Below, one piece after another: positions 7,590-14,314 of a stretch of DNA of 42,135 nt. The stretch is from positions 1 to 42,135 of IMG/VR virus record IMGVR_UViG_3300026319_000002, one strand, 5' to 3'. The notes under the pieces are model-generated. The model searched no databases. It was not told the DNA's origin and saw only the letters and a list, made by a program, of their open reading frames with translations. This stretch comes from a virus. Made by a program: the position numbers and the translations under genes. The first letter of the stretch is position 1; each line of letters opens with the position of its first letter.

Positions 7590-9050
7590 TTATGGTCGAT
7601 TAATGCGAATTGCTGCGACGACCTCCGTTGCCATCGCGCTAAAAAGTTCAGAAGCTCGATCGAAATTGTTAAGTTCTCCCGATCCCAATGTTGATTGTTC
7701 AGCTTTTTCGATATCGATGAACCACTTCAAAATCACGGCAAAATATGCTGTGACGTTCATCAACCACGGAATTTCTTTAATACAATCAGTGAATCGGTGG
7801 TCAGTATTTATGCAGACATTAATTCCGGCAACGTGACGGGCGTCACCATTAACGTAAACGTTAAATAATGGTTGGAGAGGACCTAACTCCCGATATTCGA
7901 CATTAATTACTGGCGGATTTTTCGCTTTCCCATGGGCTTTGCCGGATTGAAGCGGATCAACCCGATTAACATTTCTCGTCTTTGGTTCGCCAGGCGAATT
8001 TCCTTCCTCTCCGTTTCCAATACCCGGGCGTTTGCCTCCAGGTTTCCTAATCTCCTTACCTTGCGCTTGAGGCATCAAACGTTTAGCAAAGTGTTTTTCC
8101 AAGAATTTTGCGACCACCGGCGCACCAATAGGAAAATTGACAATGTTCGCTTCTTTTTTGAGATCGCGAAGGACCGGTTCAATATGCGTAAAAAGATGAC
8201 GCGCCAATTTACGTAATTCGTTTAACCCGTTCTTATATTTGTTCAATTTCCATCGAACCGGGGCGACATCATAAACGATAATCTCACCGTAAAATCGCTC
8301 CGGTGAATAATTCTCAAAGCCGGTCTCAGTAAAGCCAGTAACGATTCGTCGATGACCATTATAGATGACCGTCCAGCCGCATTTTCGGCTCGTGTCGTTA
8401 GCCGGTAAGACGCCGGCTCGCCATTCGTAAAGTTTGCTATGCCATTCACCATCACCAGAGCGCGCATTAATCAGTTCGACTGCAGTTGGCGCTTCTAACT
8501 GGGTGCCATTAATTCGAATACCGAAGCCGGATCGTAATGAATGCTCAAATAAATAAGGAAGTTCTTTCATGGCGCGAGCCAGATCATGAAATGCGTCTTC
8601 ACGAAATTCGCGGAAAACTACCGTCGTTCCGATTTCCGCTTGGATGCATTCAATTTCCTCATATAAAAACTGTCCGCTTTCGATCATGCCGTCCCAATCA
8701 GCACGTTGTGCCGTTCCATTCGTTTGCTTCGCTGTCTTCGTGTGCGCTTCCATAATGGAAACAAATGGCATGGAGCCTGTCTTGACACCAACGCCAAAGA
8801 AGCCGATTTTTTCGACGTCTTGTTCTGGCTCAACCGCTAGGTCAACGATACGTCGCGCGTCTGAGCAACCTTGTCCGTTATCAGATGCGCGCATTTCATC
8901 AGGTCCAATTGTTATATCAAGCAAGCCCGCCTTCGCATACTTGCTATTATCGACGATCTCAGCCAAAAACCGGGCCGTGGTCATATCGCTCTCATGAATA
9001 AGACTGAGCAACAGTCGTGTGCCCGGTGGGCGATTCTCTAGCTTTCCCAT
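7590..9050 (-). CDS. GHKL (Hsp90/MutL-type) ATPase
   Basis: A 486-aa protein with all ATP-binding boxes of the GHKL superfamily: N-box FLAEIVDNS (E31, D34, N35), G1 box ASDNGQG (57-61), and G2 box GFFGVGVKTG (83-92). The middle (about 180-300) would correspond to the transducer-type domain. A charged Gly/Lys/Pro-rich linker lies near 340-390, followed by a C-terminal domain ending in a helical segment. It has no kinase, gyrase B or MutL endonuclease signature, so it is closest to generic Hsp90-like or MORC-like phage ATPases. The ParB-domain gene ends 6 bp upstream, so the two proteins are probably made together. A DNA-clamp or remodelling role in replication or recombination is inferred. A defence or anti-defence role is also possible. 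Confidence 0.8.
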   Translation of the reverse strand: MGKLENRPPGTRLLLSLIHESDMTTARFLAEIVDNSKYAKAGLLDITIGPDEMRASDNGQGCSDARRIVDLAVEPEQDVEKIGFFGVGVKTGSMPFVSIMEAHTKTAKQTNGTAQRADWDGMIESGQFLYEEIECIQAEIGTTVVFREFREDAFHDLARAMKELPYLFEHSLRSGFGIRINGTQLEAPTAVELINARSGDGEWHSKLYEWRAGVLPANDTSRKCGWTVIYNGHRRIVTGFTETGFENYSPERFYGEIIVYDVAPVRWKLNKYKNGLNELRKLARHLFTHIEPVLRDLKKEANIVNFPIGAPVVAKFLEKHFAKRLMPQAQGKEIRKPGGKRPGIGNGEEGNSPGEPKTRNVNRVDPLQSGKAHGKAKNPPVINVEYRELGPLQPLFNVYVNGDARHVAGINVCINTDHRFTDCIKEIPWLMNVTAYFAVILKWFIDIEKAEQSTLGSGELNNFDRASELFSAMATEVVAAIRINRP

Positions 9051-9056
9051 AAAATT

Positions 9057-9932
9057 TTAGCAGTTGAACTTTTCGAGGTCGGAAAGGATCGCGTCTTGCG
9101 CGAGCTCATGAATCAAAGCCGCAAATTCCGGCGGAAAGTTACTTAGAAACTTTTGCCAATATTTCGGCCAGGTTCGTTCGAATTGTTTTTTCGTAGATTC
9201 ATTGTTCTGGTTTTGGCTACTGCGCAATGTTTTGCCTTTAACTAATGGTTGAGATTCTTTTTCGTTAGTCTTTTGCGAAACCAGATCATTACCTTGTTTC
9301 AACGTTAATTGACCATTCATCACTTGCGTTCTTACCTCGGGATCCTTATCAACGGCGACCGCATAAGTAGCCTGACGCCGTGATCCACCGCCGATCGCCG
9401 CGATTTGACCGATCGTCGACTGTGCGTGCATCTTTGTTAGATCGCGTGGTTCAGATGGTGAACCACATTTGGGGTTCACCTGCTCCTTTGGCTTTCCAGT
9501 AGGATTTCCGGATTGTCCTTTCTGAAACTTACTAACTCTCTTTTTTAGTTCGTTTGTCATAGTGATCTTTCCAAGAAAGTCCAGTGCAACTAACATGCGT
9601 TGGGCCGGAGTGAGACTTCGCCGATTAAAATTTCGGTCGAAGATAAACTGTTCATCACTCGGGATGCTTTCATGCCGATTAACTTTGCAAAACTCCTCGA
9701 TCGACATAATAACCGGAGTAATTTGCAATTCACAACAGGCCCGGTAACGATGGCGCCCATCGAGAACTAGACCCTTAGAATTAACAACGATCGGCTCAAG
9801 CTGACCATTTGCCCGAATACTCTCCTTAAGCTCATCGTACTCTGTTTCCGTAAGAGCCGGGAAAGCTTGGCAAAGTGGGTGAATTTTTGCCGTCTTCCAT
9901 TGCGACATCAAATCAATAACAATTTGCACCAT
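9057..9932 (-). CDS. ParB N-terminal-domain DNA-binding protein
   Basis: A 291-aa protein. Residues about 18-90 form a ParB/sulfiredoxin-like domain: HPLCQAFPALTETEYDELKE, IRANGQLEPIVV, then LDGRHRYRACCEL at the nucleotide-binding motif. A helical region RRSLTPAQRMLVALDFL and a predicted helix-turn-helix near STIGQIAAIGGGSRRQATYA follow, with a charged Gln/Asn-rich linker and helical C-terminus. No ParA is encoded nearby, and the partner gene is a GHKL ATPase instead. Chromosomal ParB proteins are CTP-dependent DNA clamps, but whether this one binds CTP cannot be told. In-frame ATGs at 9932 and 9908 are both possible starts. Confidence 0.8.
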   Translation of the reverse strand: MVQIVIDLMSQWKTAKIHPLCQAFPALTETEYDELKESIRANGQLEPIVVNSKGLVLDGRHRYRACCELQITPVIMSIEEFCKVNRHESIPSDEQFIFDRNFNRRSLTPAQRMLVALDFLGKITMTNELKKRVSKFQKGQSGNPTGKPKEQVNPKCGSPSEPRDLTKMHAQSTIGQIAAIGGGSRRQATYAVAVDKDPEVRTQVMNGQLTLKQGNDLVSQKTNEKESQPLVKGKTLRSSQNQNNESTKKQFERTWPKYWQKFLSNFPPEFAALIHELAQDAILSDLEKFNC

Positions 9933-9943
9933 AATCTATATTG

Positions 9944-10096
9944 TTAAATTCGCTCTTGAATTCGCCGACCGTTACTATCCCGGGCCGGCACGATTAACGG
10001 TTTGGGTTTGCGCGGCCAAACGTAGACAACCAAAATAAGCAAAACGCTAATTAGAATCGCCTCGAGCCCACAAAGAAAAATCAAAATCTCATTCAT
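9944..10096 (-). CDS. Small single-pass membrane protein (50 aa)
   Basis: ATG at 10096 overlaps the VRR-NUC stop (ATGA) and TAA lies at 9944, 11 bp before the ParB-domain gene. Residues 4-27 are hydrophobic (ILIFLCGLEAILISVLLILV), followed by a basic, cytosolic-looking tail with WPRKPKPL. The position within the early operon is clear, but the function is not recognised. Confidence 0.6.
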   Translation of the reverse strand: MNEILIFLCGLEAILISVLLILVVYVWPRKPKPLIVPARDSNGRRIQERI

Positions 10097-10494
10097 AATC
10101 CAAACCATTGACTAATTCGCCGGCTTCCGTCGGCGTAATCTTCGACAATAAATGTCTCGTTTCCGCATTCTCTTAGCCAAGCAATGTAATCATATTGATC
10201 CCGGCTAAGTTTATTGTTGCGGACCTTCAATTCCACATGCAGACATCGATTATCTTTAGTTAACAAAAGATCGGGATGTCCTTTTGGAAGTCTCGATCGC
10301 CGAGTAGGATCACTACCAACGGCATTGATGCGATGACGCAAACAGAAGCCGATTATGGAATCGCGCAATTTCTTTTCATCATCCTTTTGCCGTTTAGCTA
10401 AGCGCTGTTCAAATGTGATGAAGCGCTTTCGTTCGGCCGGCTCCGCAATCTTGCCAATGATATGATCCGGTAAAGCTTGAGAATCGAGGCCCAT
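10093..10494 (-). CDS. VRR-NUC domain nuclease
   Basis: A 133-aa protein. The second half has the VRR-NUC pattern: KGHPDLLL, then CLHVELKV with the catalytic E-x-K, then LSRDQYDYIAWLRECGNETF. The N-terminus is a basic helical segment. Phage VRR-NUC proteins are small structure-specific or Holliday-junction-type nucleases, and here it would serve replication or recombination. It opens the run of coupled early genes, 9 bp after the excisionase-like gene. Confidence 0.8.
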   Translation of the reverse strand: MGLDSQALPDHIIGKIAEPAERKRFITFEQRLAKRQKDDEKKLRDSIIGFCLRHRINAVGSDPTRRSRLPKGHPDLLLTKDNRCLHVELKVRNNKLSRDQYDYIAWLRECGNETFIVEDYADGSRRISQWFGL

Positions 10495-10503
10495 AGCTAT
10501 ATT

Positions 10504-10716
10504 TTAGCGGGTGCGGTTTTTGTACCATTCTTCGAGCTCAGCTCGTTTGAATTTCCATTGGCCTTGTTTGCCCGGAGTTTTCCAGGCGATCCCCTTCAAA
10601 TAACCGAGCCGCGCCCAGCGTTGGAGAGTTTGCGGAGTTACATCGAGAGCGTGGGCTGCTTTCAATATTCCGACCGTCGGGGTTTGGCTTAATGTGCCTA
10701 AAAGCGTTTGAACCAT
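10504..10716 (-). CDS. Excisionase-like winged helix-turn-helix protein
   Basis: A 70-aa MerR/excisionase-type DNA-binding protein. The core is VGILKAAHALDVTPQTLQRW, then ARLGYLKGIAW and QWKFKRAELEEWYKN, the usual HTH_17 layout of helix-turn-helix, wing and LxxW helix. ATG 10716 is preferred because the ORF upstream of it, to 10800, only reads through the 21-bp repeats. It may act as excisionase or as early regulator. The nearest integrase gene is 1.5 kb upstream with other genes between. Confidence 0.7.
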   Translation of the reverse strand: MVQTLLGTLSQTPTVGILKAAHALDVTPQTLQRWARLGYLKGIAWKTPGKQGQWKFKRAELEEWYKNRTR

Positions 10717-10786
10717 ATCTTGCCGACCTGATTCGATCGGTAGAATCAGGATAAGGCACTTTTGATTTTGGGAAGGGCAAGCCCCC

Positions 10787-10849
10787 GACTTAGGACGCAA
10801 ACGGGGTGATTTAGGACGCTAGCGGAGTGATTTAGGACGAAATCGGCCT
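10787..10849. repeat. Three 21-bp tandem repeats (iteron-like)
   Basis: Three adjacent units at 10787, 10808 and 10829 share GAYTTAGGACG followed by a CGG-containing tail (17/21 and 16/21 identity between neighbours). The 21-bp period is two DNA turns, so a bound protein would sit on one face. The third unit and part of the second encode the end of the upstream helix-turn-helix protein (RPKSLR). Upstream of the excisionase start these could be operators or iterons. Confidence 0.65.
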
Positions 10850-11055
10850 TTTGCTTTTTCCTTTTCGAACCAGTTTCTGACCGTATCGGGTTCGACGCCG
10901 AATTCATTCGCTATGGTTTTGATTTCGAGATCGGTAACATCATCAGCAAGCGCAAAAGCCAAAAGCCGAGCGATGCGACCAGGCTTGAGATAACTGCGAG
11001 CTTTCTTCTTATCTTCAGCGCTAGCTAACGCTAATAGCTTTTCGAAAGCATCCAT
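10819..11055 (-). CDS. Small helix-turn-helix protein
   Basis: A 78-aa protein with a clear helix-turn-helix at residues about 43-66: LEIKTIANEFGVEPDTVRNW followed by FEKEKAKG. The N-terminal half is helical and basic. It is the first gene of the early operon and is preceded by palindromes, which fits an autoregulated early regulator or repressor. Its last codons are built from the 21-bp repeat. The exact family is not recognised. Confidence 0.65.
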   Translation of the reverse strand: MDAFEKLLALASAEDKKKARSYLKPGRIARLLAFALADDVTDLEIKTIANEFGVEPDTVRNWFEKEKAKGRFRPKSLR

Positions 11056-11056
11056 C

Positions 11057-11066
11057 GAAAGCTTTC
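11057..11066. promoter_or_regulatory. 10-bp palindrome at early operon start
   Basis: The perfect palindrome GAAAGCTTTC lies 1 bp upstream of the start codon of the first early gene and covers its ribosome-binding region. It could be an operator or simply a translation-control site. Confidence 0.3.
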
Positions 11067-11102
11067 TTGAAAATAGTCGAAAACCTTACAACCCAATCAG
11101 GC

Positions 11103-11123
11103 GTACAAAACTTTATTTTGTAC
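11103..11123. promoter_or_regulatory. Inverted repeat upstream of early operon
   Basis: GTACAAAA (11103-11110) and TTTTGTAC (11116-11123) are perfect 8-bp arms around a 5-base AT spacer. The repeat sits about 50 bp upstream of the helix-turn-helix gene, where its promoter should be, and could be the operator for early transcription. As RNA on the plus strand it would also form a hairpin. Confidence 0.45.
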
Positions 11124-11124
11124 T

Positions 11125-11231
11125 TGCGGCCGGTAACGGAAGAATGTTACTAAAAAGAGCGTTACACGCTCCTTAAAAGGCTTAATTAAAGCGACCGGCT
11201 GAAATTACAGTTTCAGCCGGTTCTCTTTTTT
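11125..11231 (+). ncRNA. Candidate structured small RNA
   Basis: No ORF is seen here, but the plus strand carries successive hairpins: GTAAC/GTTAC (11133-11150), GAGCG/CGCTC around TTACA (11157-11171), then a strong terminator. A terminator with no upstream plus-strand gene implies a plus-strand transcript starting nearby. It could be a small RNA opposed to the early operon start or the leader of a short antisense transcript. No promoter was securely identified. Confidence 0.3.
11194..11231 (+). terminator. Strong intrinsic terminator
   Basis: ACCGGCTGAAA (11194-11204) pairs perfectly with TTTCAGCCGGT (11211-11221) across a 6-base loop, followed by TCTCTTTTTTT. This is a textbook rho-independent terminator for plus-strand transcription. 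No plus-strand gene lies immediately before it. Confidence 0.8.
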
Positions 11232-11544
11232 TCGGTGTTTAAGGTGGGCGAATGCCCGGCGAGAGTTCAAACGCAACCCGGGTTAAGGCGATAGCGCGAT
11301 CCGATTCCATAAAAACCTTTGAGAATGAAGTTGACGAGCAATCAAAACGGTATTTTTCAAAGAGCTATTTGGCAAGCCAAGAATTGGCACGACTCGCCCA
11401 TAGTTGTGAATAACTCGGTGAATAATTTCTGAATAAATTTGCCCCTCCCTGTCGAACTAGGTGTGAATAAACCCGGTCCCTGAGAATCAGGTTTTTTTCC
11501 AAAAACCGGAATCTTTCCATTGCATAGCTCTAAATCTTGCCGAA
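11232..11544. other. Non-coding region with DnaA-box-like repeats
   Basis: No ORF is convincing in this stretch. Its notable content is a set of repeats at 11405-11470: TGTGAATAA at 11405-11413 and 11462-11470 (complement TTATTCACA, matching the DnaA box TTATNCACA), a one-mismatch copy at 11417-11425 and a two-mismatch copy at 11428-11436. The copies start 12, 11 and 34 bp apart, near whole helical turns, and lie in AT-rich sequence. This is a candidate replication origin or iteron site. Further left (11232-11400) nothing clear is seen. Confidence 0.45.
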
Positions 11545-11862
11545 TTGCCGCAATGCGAGATTTCAGTAATGTTCATTAGGGCAAAGAAAGTGCATTCTAG
11601 TAAATATAGGCGCAAGATGCCCGGTCAAAATGTCGGAAGCTTCCAAATGACCGATGAGGAACGAATACGATTTGATCGCGCCCTTAGGGATCGAGGTTAC
11701 CCGAATCGGCCCCATTTTTTGCGAGCGGTTGCCATGCAATTTATTGCCCAGGTCGAAAGCGGCGAATACCCGGATTGGCCGATCCGGTTTGTGATGCGGC
11801 CCGATGTCGAAATAAAAAAGGCGCCAGCCAAACGCGGGCGCCCTCGGAAAAAGAAAGATTAA
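11545..11862 (+). CDS. Small basic DNA-binding protein, ribbon-helix-helix-like
   Basis: A plus-strand ORF of 105 aa. The core FQMTDEERIRFDRALRDRGY, then RPHFLRAVAMQFIAQVESG, has the spacing of a CopG/ribbon-helix-helix strand plus two helices. The C-terminus ends in an AT-hook-like KRGRPRKKK. Starts at 11545, 11569 (MFIRAKK) or 11617 (MPGQNVGSF) are possible, and the last gives an 81-aa protein. Its stop overlaps the stop of the convergent gene (TTAA). As the only plus-strand regulator near the lysogeny region, it could be a repressor. Confidence 0.6.
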   Translation: MPQCEISVMFIRAKKVHSSKYRRKMPGQNVGSFQMTDEERIRFDRALRDRGYPNRPHFLRAVAMQFIAQVESGEYPDWPIRFVMRPDVEIKKAPAKRGRPRKKKD

Positions 11863-12284
11863 CTCTTGAGCGGGTCCGGTAAAGCACGCTCTTTCCAGCT
11901 GCCGGCCGCACAATAGCGATTCGCTTTGGAGCAGATCTCGAGCGCTTCCTCTCTGGAGTAGCGACCAGCGGCGGCGAGGCTTTCGGTATAACCCCAACGG
12001 CCCGGAGCCCACCACGCAGCGTGTTCTTCGCTCCAGATGACCCAATCTTTAGCTTGTTCATTCATGCGGCCTCGATCTAGCGCTTCGCGTTCTAGATTCA
12101 CTAACTCCCGCAGGCGCTTGATTTCTTCTGCGTCGTTCTTGATTCGCGCTTCTAACCCGTCGGTCTCTATCAGCGCACGACGGGCGCATTCTTGCCAGCC
12201 AGCTTGATAGGATACCCAAACATACTTGGCGTCGTAGACGATTGCGCACGCCTCATCGCTCAGCGGATCCTGTTTTCGGTTCAT
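11859..12284 (-). CDS. Conserved phage-type hypothetical protein
   Basis: A 141-aa protein. The N-terminus contains a coiled-coil-like stretch (IKNDAEEIKRLRELVNLERE). The C-terminal half carries the pattern IWSEEHAAWWAPGRWGYTES with GRYSREEALEIC, a motif seen in many small phage and mobile-element proteins of unknown function. Its ATG overlaps the integrase stop (ATGA), so it is translated with the integrase. Confidence 0.65.
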   Translation of the reverse strand: MNRKQDPLSDEACAIVYDAKYVWVSYQAGWQECARRALIETDGLEARIKNDAEEIKRLRELVNLEREALDRGRMNEQAKDWVIWSEEHAAWWAPGRWGYTESLAAAGRYSREEALEICSKANRYCAAGSWKERALPDPLKS

Positions 12285-13471
12285 GCGGCCTCAATCTGTA
12301 GGATCTTGCCCGCGGCCGGCTCCGGATTCGGGCATTGGTTGAACCATTCCCGGCCGGTTTCGGCTTCTAAGATATCCCCAACATAGAACCGCTTCACGGT
12401 GCTTTCGAGATCGCCCATCGCTTTGGCGACGTCGCCCATCGACCGGAACGTCAGCGCATAAGTGGCGTAGGAATTGCGCAGCGCGTTCTCTGGCATCTTG
12501 ACCTTGATTTTGTGGAAAAGCTCGGCTTGCAGCCGTTGGAGCGTGCTTTGACTGATCTCGATCATCGGACCCGCCGGCTTGGCTACCATTTCCAACCATT
12601 GCCTGGCCGCCGGTTCGAGCGGAATAAGCCGTTTCCGATCTTTGGCCTGGGTTTGCTTGGCGACTTCGTCCCGAACGTAAATCAAATTTTTCTGCCAAAG
12701 AATATCGGTCCATTCAATCACTGAATCGCCCGGGTGCGAGGAAATGATTTCACAGCGGCGCATGCCGGCCAGCCCGCGGAGTACGTAGAATGGCAAAAGC
12801 CGTTTGAAATAATCCGTTGGCTGCTTCTGTTCCAGACCGGCACATACAAATAAAATACGGCGAAAAATATCGATCTGGAGATATTCGTCATTTACTCCCC
12901 ACCGATCGGTTGAGGGAACGTCATCCATTAAATTGGTCGCTAGGTAGCCCGAGGTTTTGAGCCAACCAATGAAGGGCGAAATATTCTTGCGGTGACTCTT
13001 GCGGGTGGATCCGGCTTTGATCGGCGCTAAATAATCTCTCAGCTTTTGGGCGGTGAGATCAGTGCACTGAATCGGGCCCATCGCTTCAGAAAGTCGAAGA
13101 ATGCACCGGCGTCGATCGGCGATCGTGCGCGGATTTAGTTCCTCATGCTGGCAGTGAATATAAATGAAATCGCTAGCCGCTTCTTCCAGGGTCGCCTTTT
13201 TGTTGACGCTCAAAATCGTGCTCCGGTAATGCCGGCCGGCCTCAATCATTTGATCGAGAGATTCAAAAGTGCGTTCCGCGGTTTCGAGAAAATGCTGCCG
13301 TTCTGAGTTGATTTGAATCAAACGTTGCGACGGGATTACAAATTCCCGGATCTTCGCTTCGGCATCCTCTTTCTTTTTGAAATAAAGTTGCTGTTCTCGC
13401 CCGGTTTGGCTGAGCCGCGCCGGCACAATAACCCGGTAACAATTTCGGGACGGATAATATTTAGCTTTCAT
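12281..13471 (-). CDS. Tyrosine-family site-specific integrase
   Basis: A 396-aa integrase. The N-terminal region (1-60) is basic and probably binds arm sites, residues about 95-185 form the SAM-like core-binding domain, and 200-370 the catalytic domain. The box I Arg lies in GLAGMRRCEI (238/239), the box II Arg is R332 in LRNSYATYAL, and the nucleophile is probably Y363 in KRFYVGDI. The histidine before R332 is Asn329 and the second His/Trp position is Asp354, so both usual histidines are replaced. Such deviation occurs in integrases of some environmental phyla. An attP-like tRNA fragment lies 160 bp upstream. It establishes and maintains lysogeny. Confidence 0.85.
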   Translation of the reverse strand: MKAKYYPSRNCYRVIVPARLSQTGREQQLYFKKKEDAEAKIREFVIPSQRLIQINSERQHFLETAERTFESLDQMIEAGRHYRSTILSVNKKATLEEAASDFIYIHCQHEELNPRTIADRRRCILRLSEAMGPIQCTDLTAQKLRDYLAPIKAGSTRKSHRKNISPFIGWLKTSGYLATNLMDDVPSTDRWGVNDEYLQIDIFRRILFVCAGLEQKQPTDYFKRLLPFYVLRGLAGMRRCEIISSHPGDSVIEWTDILWQKNLIYVRDEVAKQTQAKDRKRLIPLEPAARQWLEMVAKPAGPMIEISQSTLQRLQAELFHKIKVKMPENALRNSYATYALTFRSMGDVAKAMGDLESTVKRFYVGDILEAETGREWFNQCPNPEPAAGKILQIEAA

Positions 13472-13473
13472 TC

Positions 13474-13481
13474 TGTAACAG
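13474..13481. promoter_or_regulatory. Possible integrase arm-type site at int start
   Basis: TGTAACAG, 3 bp upstream of the integrase start, resembles the two TGTAACGG copies near 13740-13758. It could be an arm-type binding site and allow autoregulation, but this rests on similarity of only seven bases. Confidence 0.25.
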
Positions 13482-13630
13482 ACTTTTTAAATCGAGGCGC
13501 TATGAATTGCTCAGTTGTACCAGTTTTGCAAGCCTTATTTACACCTGTTTGATACTCTTTAATCCTTTCGATGTCCTGGAATTTGAGAGGGTTTCTCCTC
13601 TGCCGATCGGCTTCTAGACTTGATCTCCTA

Positions 13631-13680
13631 GGGAACTACCGCGCTTGGATTCGAACCAAGATAGGCGCCTCCAAAGGGCA
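13631..13680 (-). other. Candidate attP core: tRNA 3'-end fragment
   Basis: The minus strand contains CTTGG-TTCGAAT-CCAAG (13660-13644), a perfect T-arm with the canonical TTCGAAT loop. It is followed by CGCGGTAG, suitable as the 3' half of an acceptor stem, and preceded by a segment that could be variable loop and anticodon arm. No D-arm or 5' acceptor half is present, so this is a fragment and not a tRNA gene. A tRNA 3' end beside an integrase is the usual attP layout. The host tRNA identity cannot be fixed from this alone. Confidence 0.5.
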
Positions 13681-13739
13681 ATCGCAAAATTGTTCTAAGT
13701 CGTTGATAATGAACACACGAGCTTTGCGCTCATGTAATC

Positions 13740-13759
13740 TGTAACGGTTTTGTAACGGT
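13740..13759. repeat. Helically phased direct repeats, possible integrase arm sites
   Basis: TGTAACGG occurs at 13740-13747 and 13751-13758, 11 bp apart (one DNA turn), about 70 bp from the attP-like core. The rest of the 370-bp region between the integrase gene and the next plus-strand gene shows no ORF worth naming. Confidence 0.4.
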
Positions 13760-13842
13760 GTTTTATGCGAAAATTTTGCCAAATTCCCTTTTCAACCACC
13801 ACAAAAAGTGCAATGCATTTGTTTTGAAAGATTTTACTCGAA

Positions 13843-14121
13843 ATGACTCCCCAACAACAATTGCAGCGAATGCTGACTCCTGGGCAATGGCCGGGAATAG
13901 CCGTAATTAATGGTCAAGATATTGGTAGCCTATGGCAGCAAGATAATGATGATCCCGTGATTCATGACGGACCATTCAAAACCTCTTGGGCCCATACCAT
14001 CAGCCCACCGGGATCTTTTATTTTTCATTTTTCGACATTGCCAGGCGATGAACCTCTGAATATGAGCTTCGGAAGTGATGTTTTTGTTAGACGCCTTTTT
14101 GACGAAGGTTGGCGACCATAG
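13843..14121 (+). CDS. Hypothetical protein (92 aa)
   Basis: A plus-strand ORF encoding a 92-aa soluble protein, beginning MTPQQQLQRMLTPGQWPG and rich in Trp, Pro and Phe, with no recognised domain. It lies beyond attP, opposite in strand to integrase and tail genes, and is followed after 17 bp by another small plus-strand ORF. This is the position where lysogenic-conversion genes are often found, but no function can be assigned. Confidence 0.5.
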   Translation: MTPQQQLQRMLTPGQWPGIAVINGQDIGSLWQQDNDDPVIHDGPFKTSWAHTISPPGSFIFHFSTLPGDEPLNMSFGSDVFVRRLFDEGWRP

Positions 14122-14138
14122 AAGGAAGGAAATGAACA

Positions 14139-14297
14139 ATGAAAATCTACAAAACCCCACTCTGCCGAATGAAAATCGAGACCTTTGAACGTCGCATTGC
14201 CAGCCATCAACTCCGATACCGGCTCCGCCAATGGTACAACAGTCAGCTTAGCGCGACGCGCGGCCAGGACGGCTACGTACACTTCACTCGGATCTAG
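14139..14297 (+). CDS. Small basic hypothetical protein (52 aa)
   Basis: ATG at 14139 follows a purine-rich AAGGAAGGAA ribosome site at good distance, and TAG lies at 14295. The product is basic (MKIYKTPLCRMKIETFERRI, then LRYRLRQWYNS) with no family recognised. A second ATG 7 bp earlier opens only an 18-codon frame. It ends 18 bp before the convergent collar-fibre gene. Confidence 0.45.
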   Translation: MKIYKTPLCRMKIETFERRIASHQLRYRLRQWYNSQLSATRGQDGYVHFTRI

Positions 14298-14314
14298 GCC
14301 GAAGATTGCCTGAG

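Noticed and set aside
13628-13720. Possible complete tRNA gene
   Set aside because: T-arm and acceptor 3' half are present, but no D-arm or pairing 5' acceptor strand was found. It is better explained as an attP fragment.
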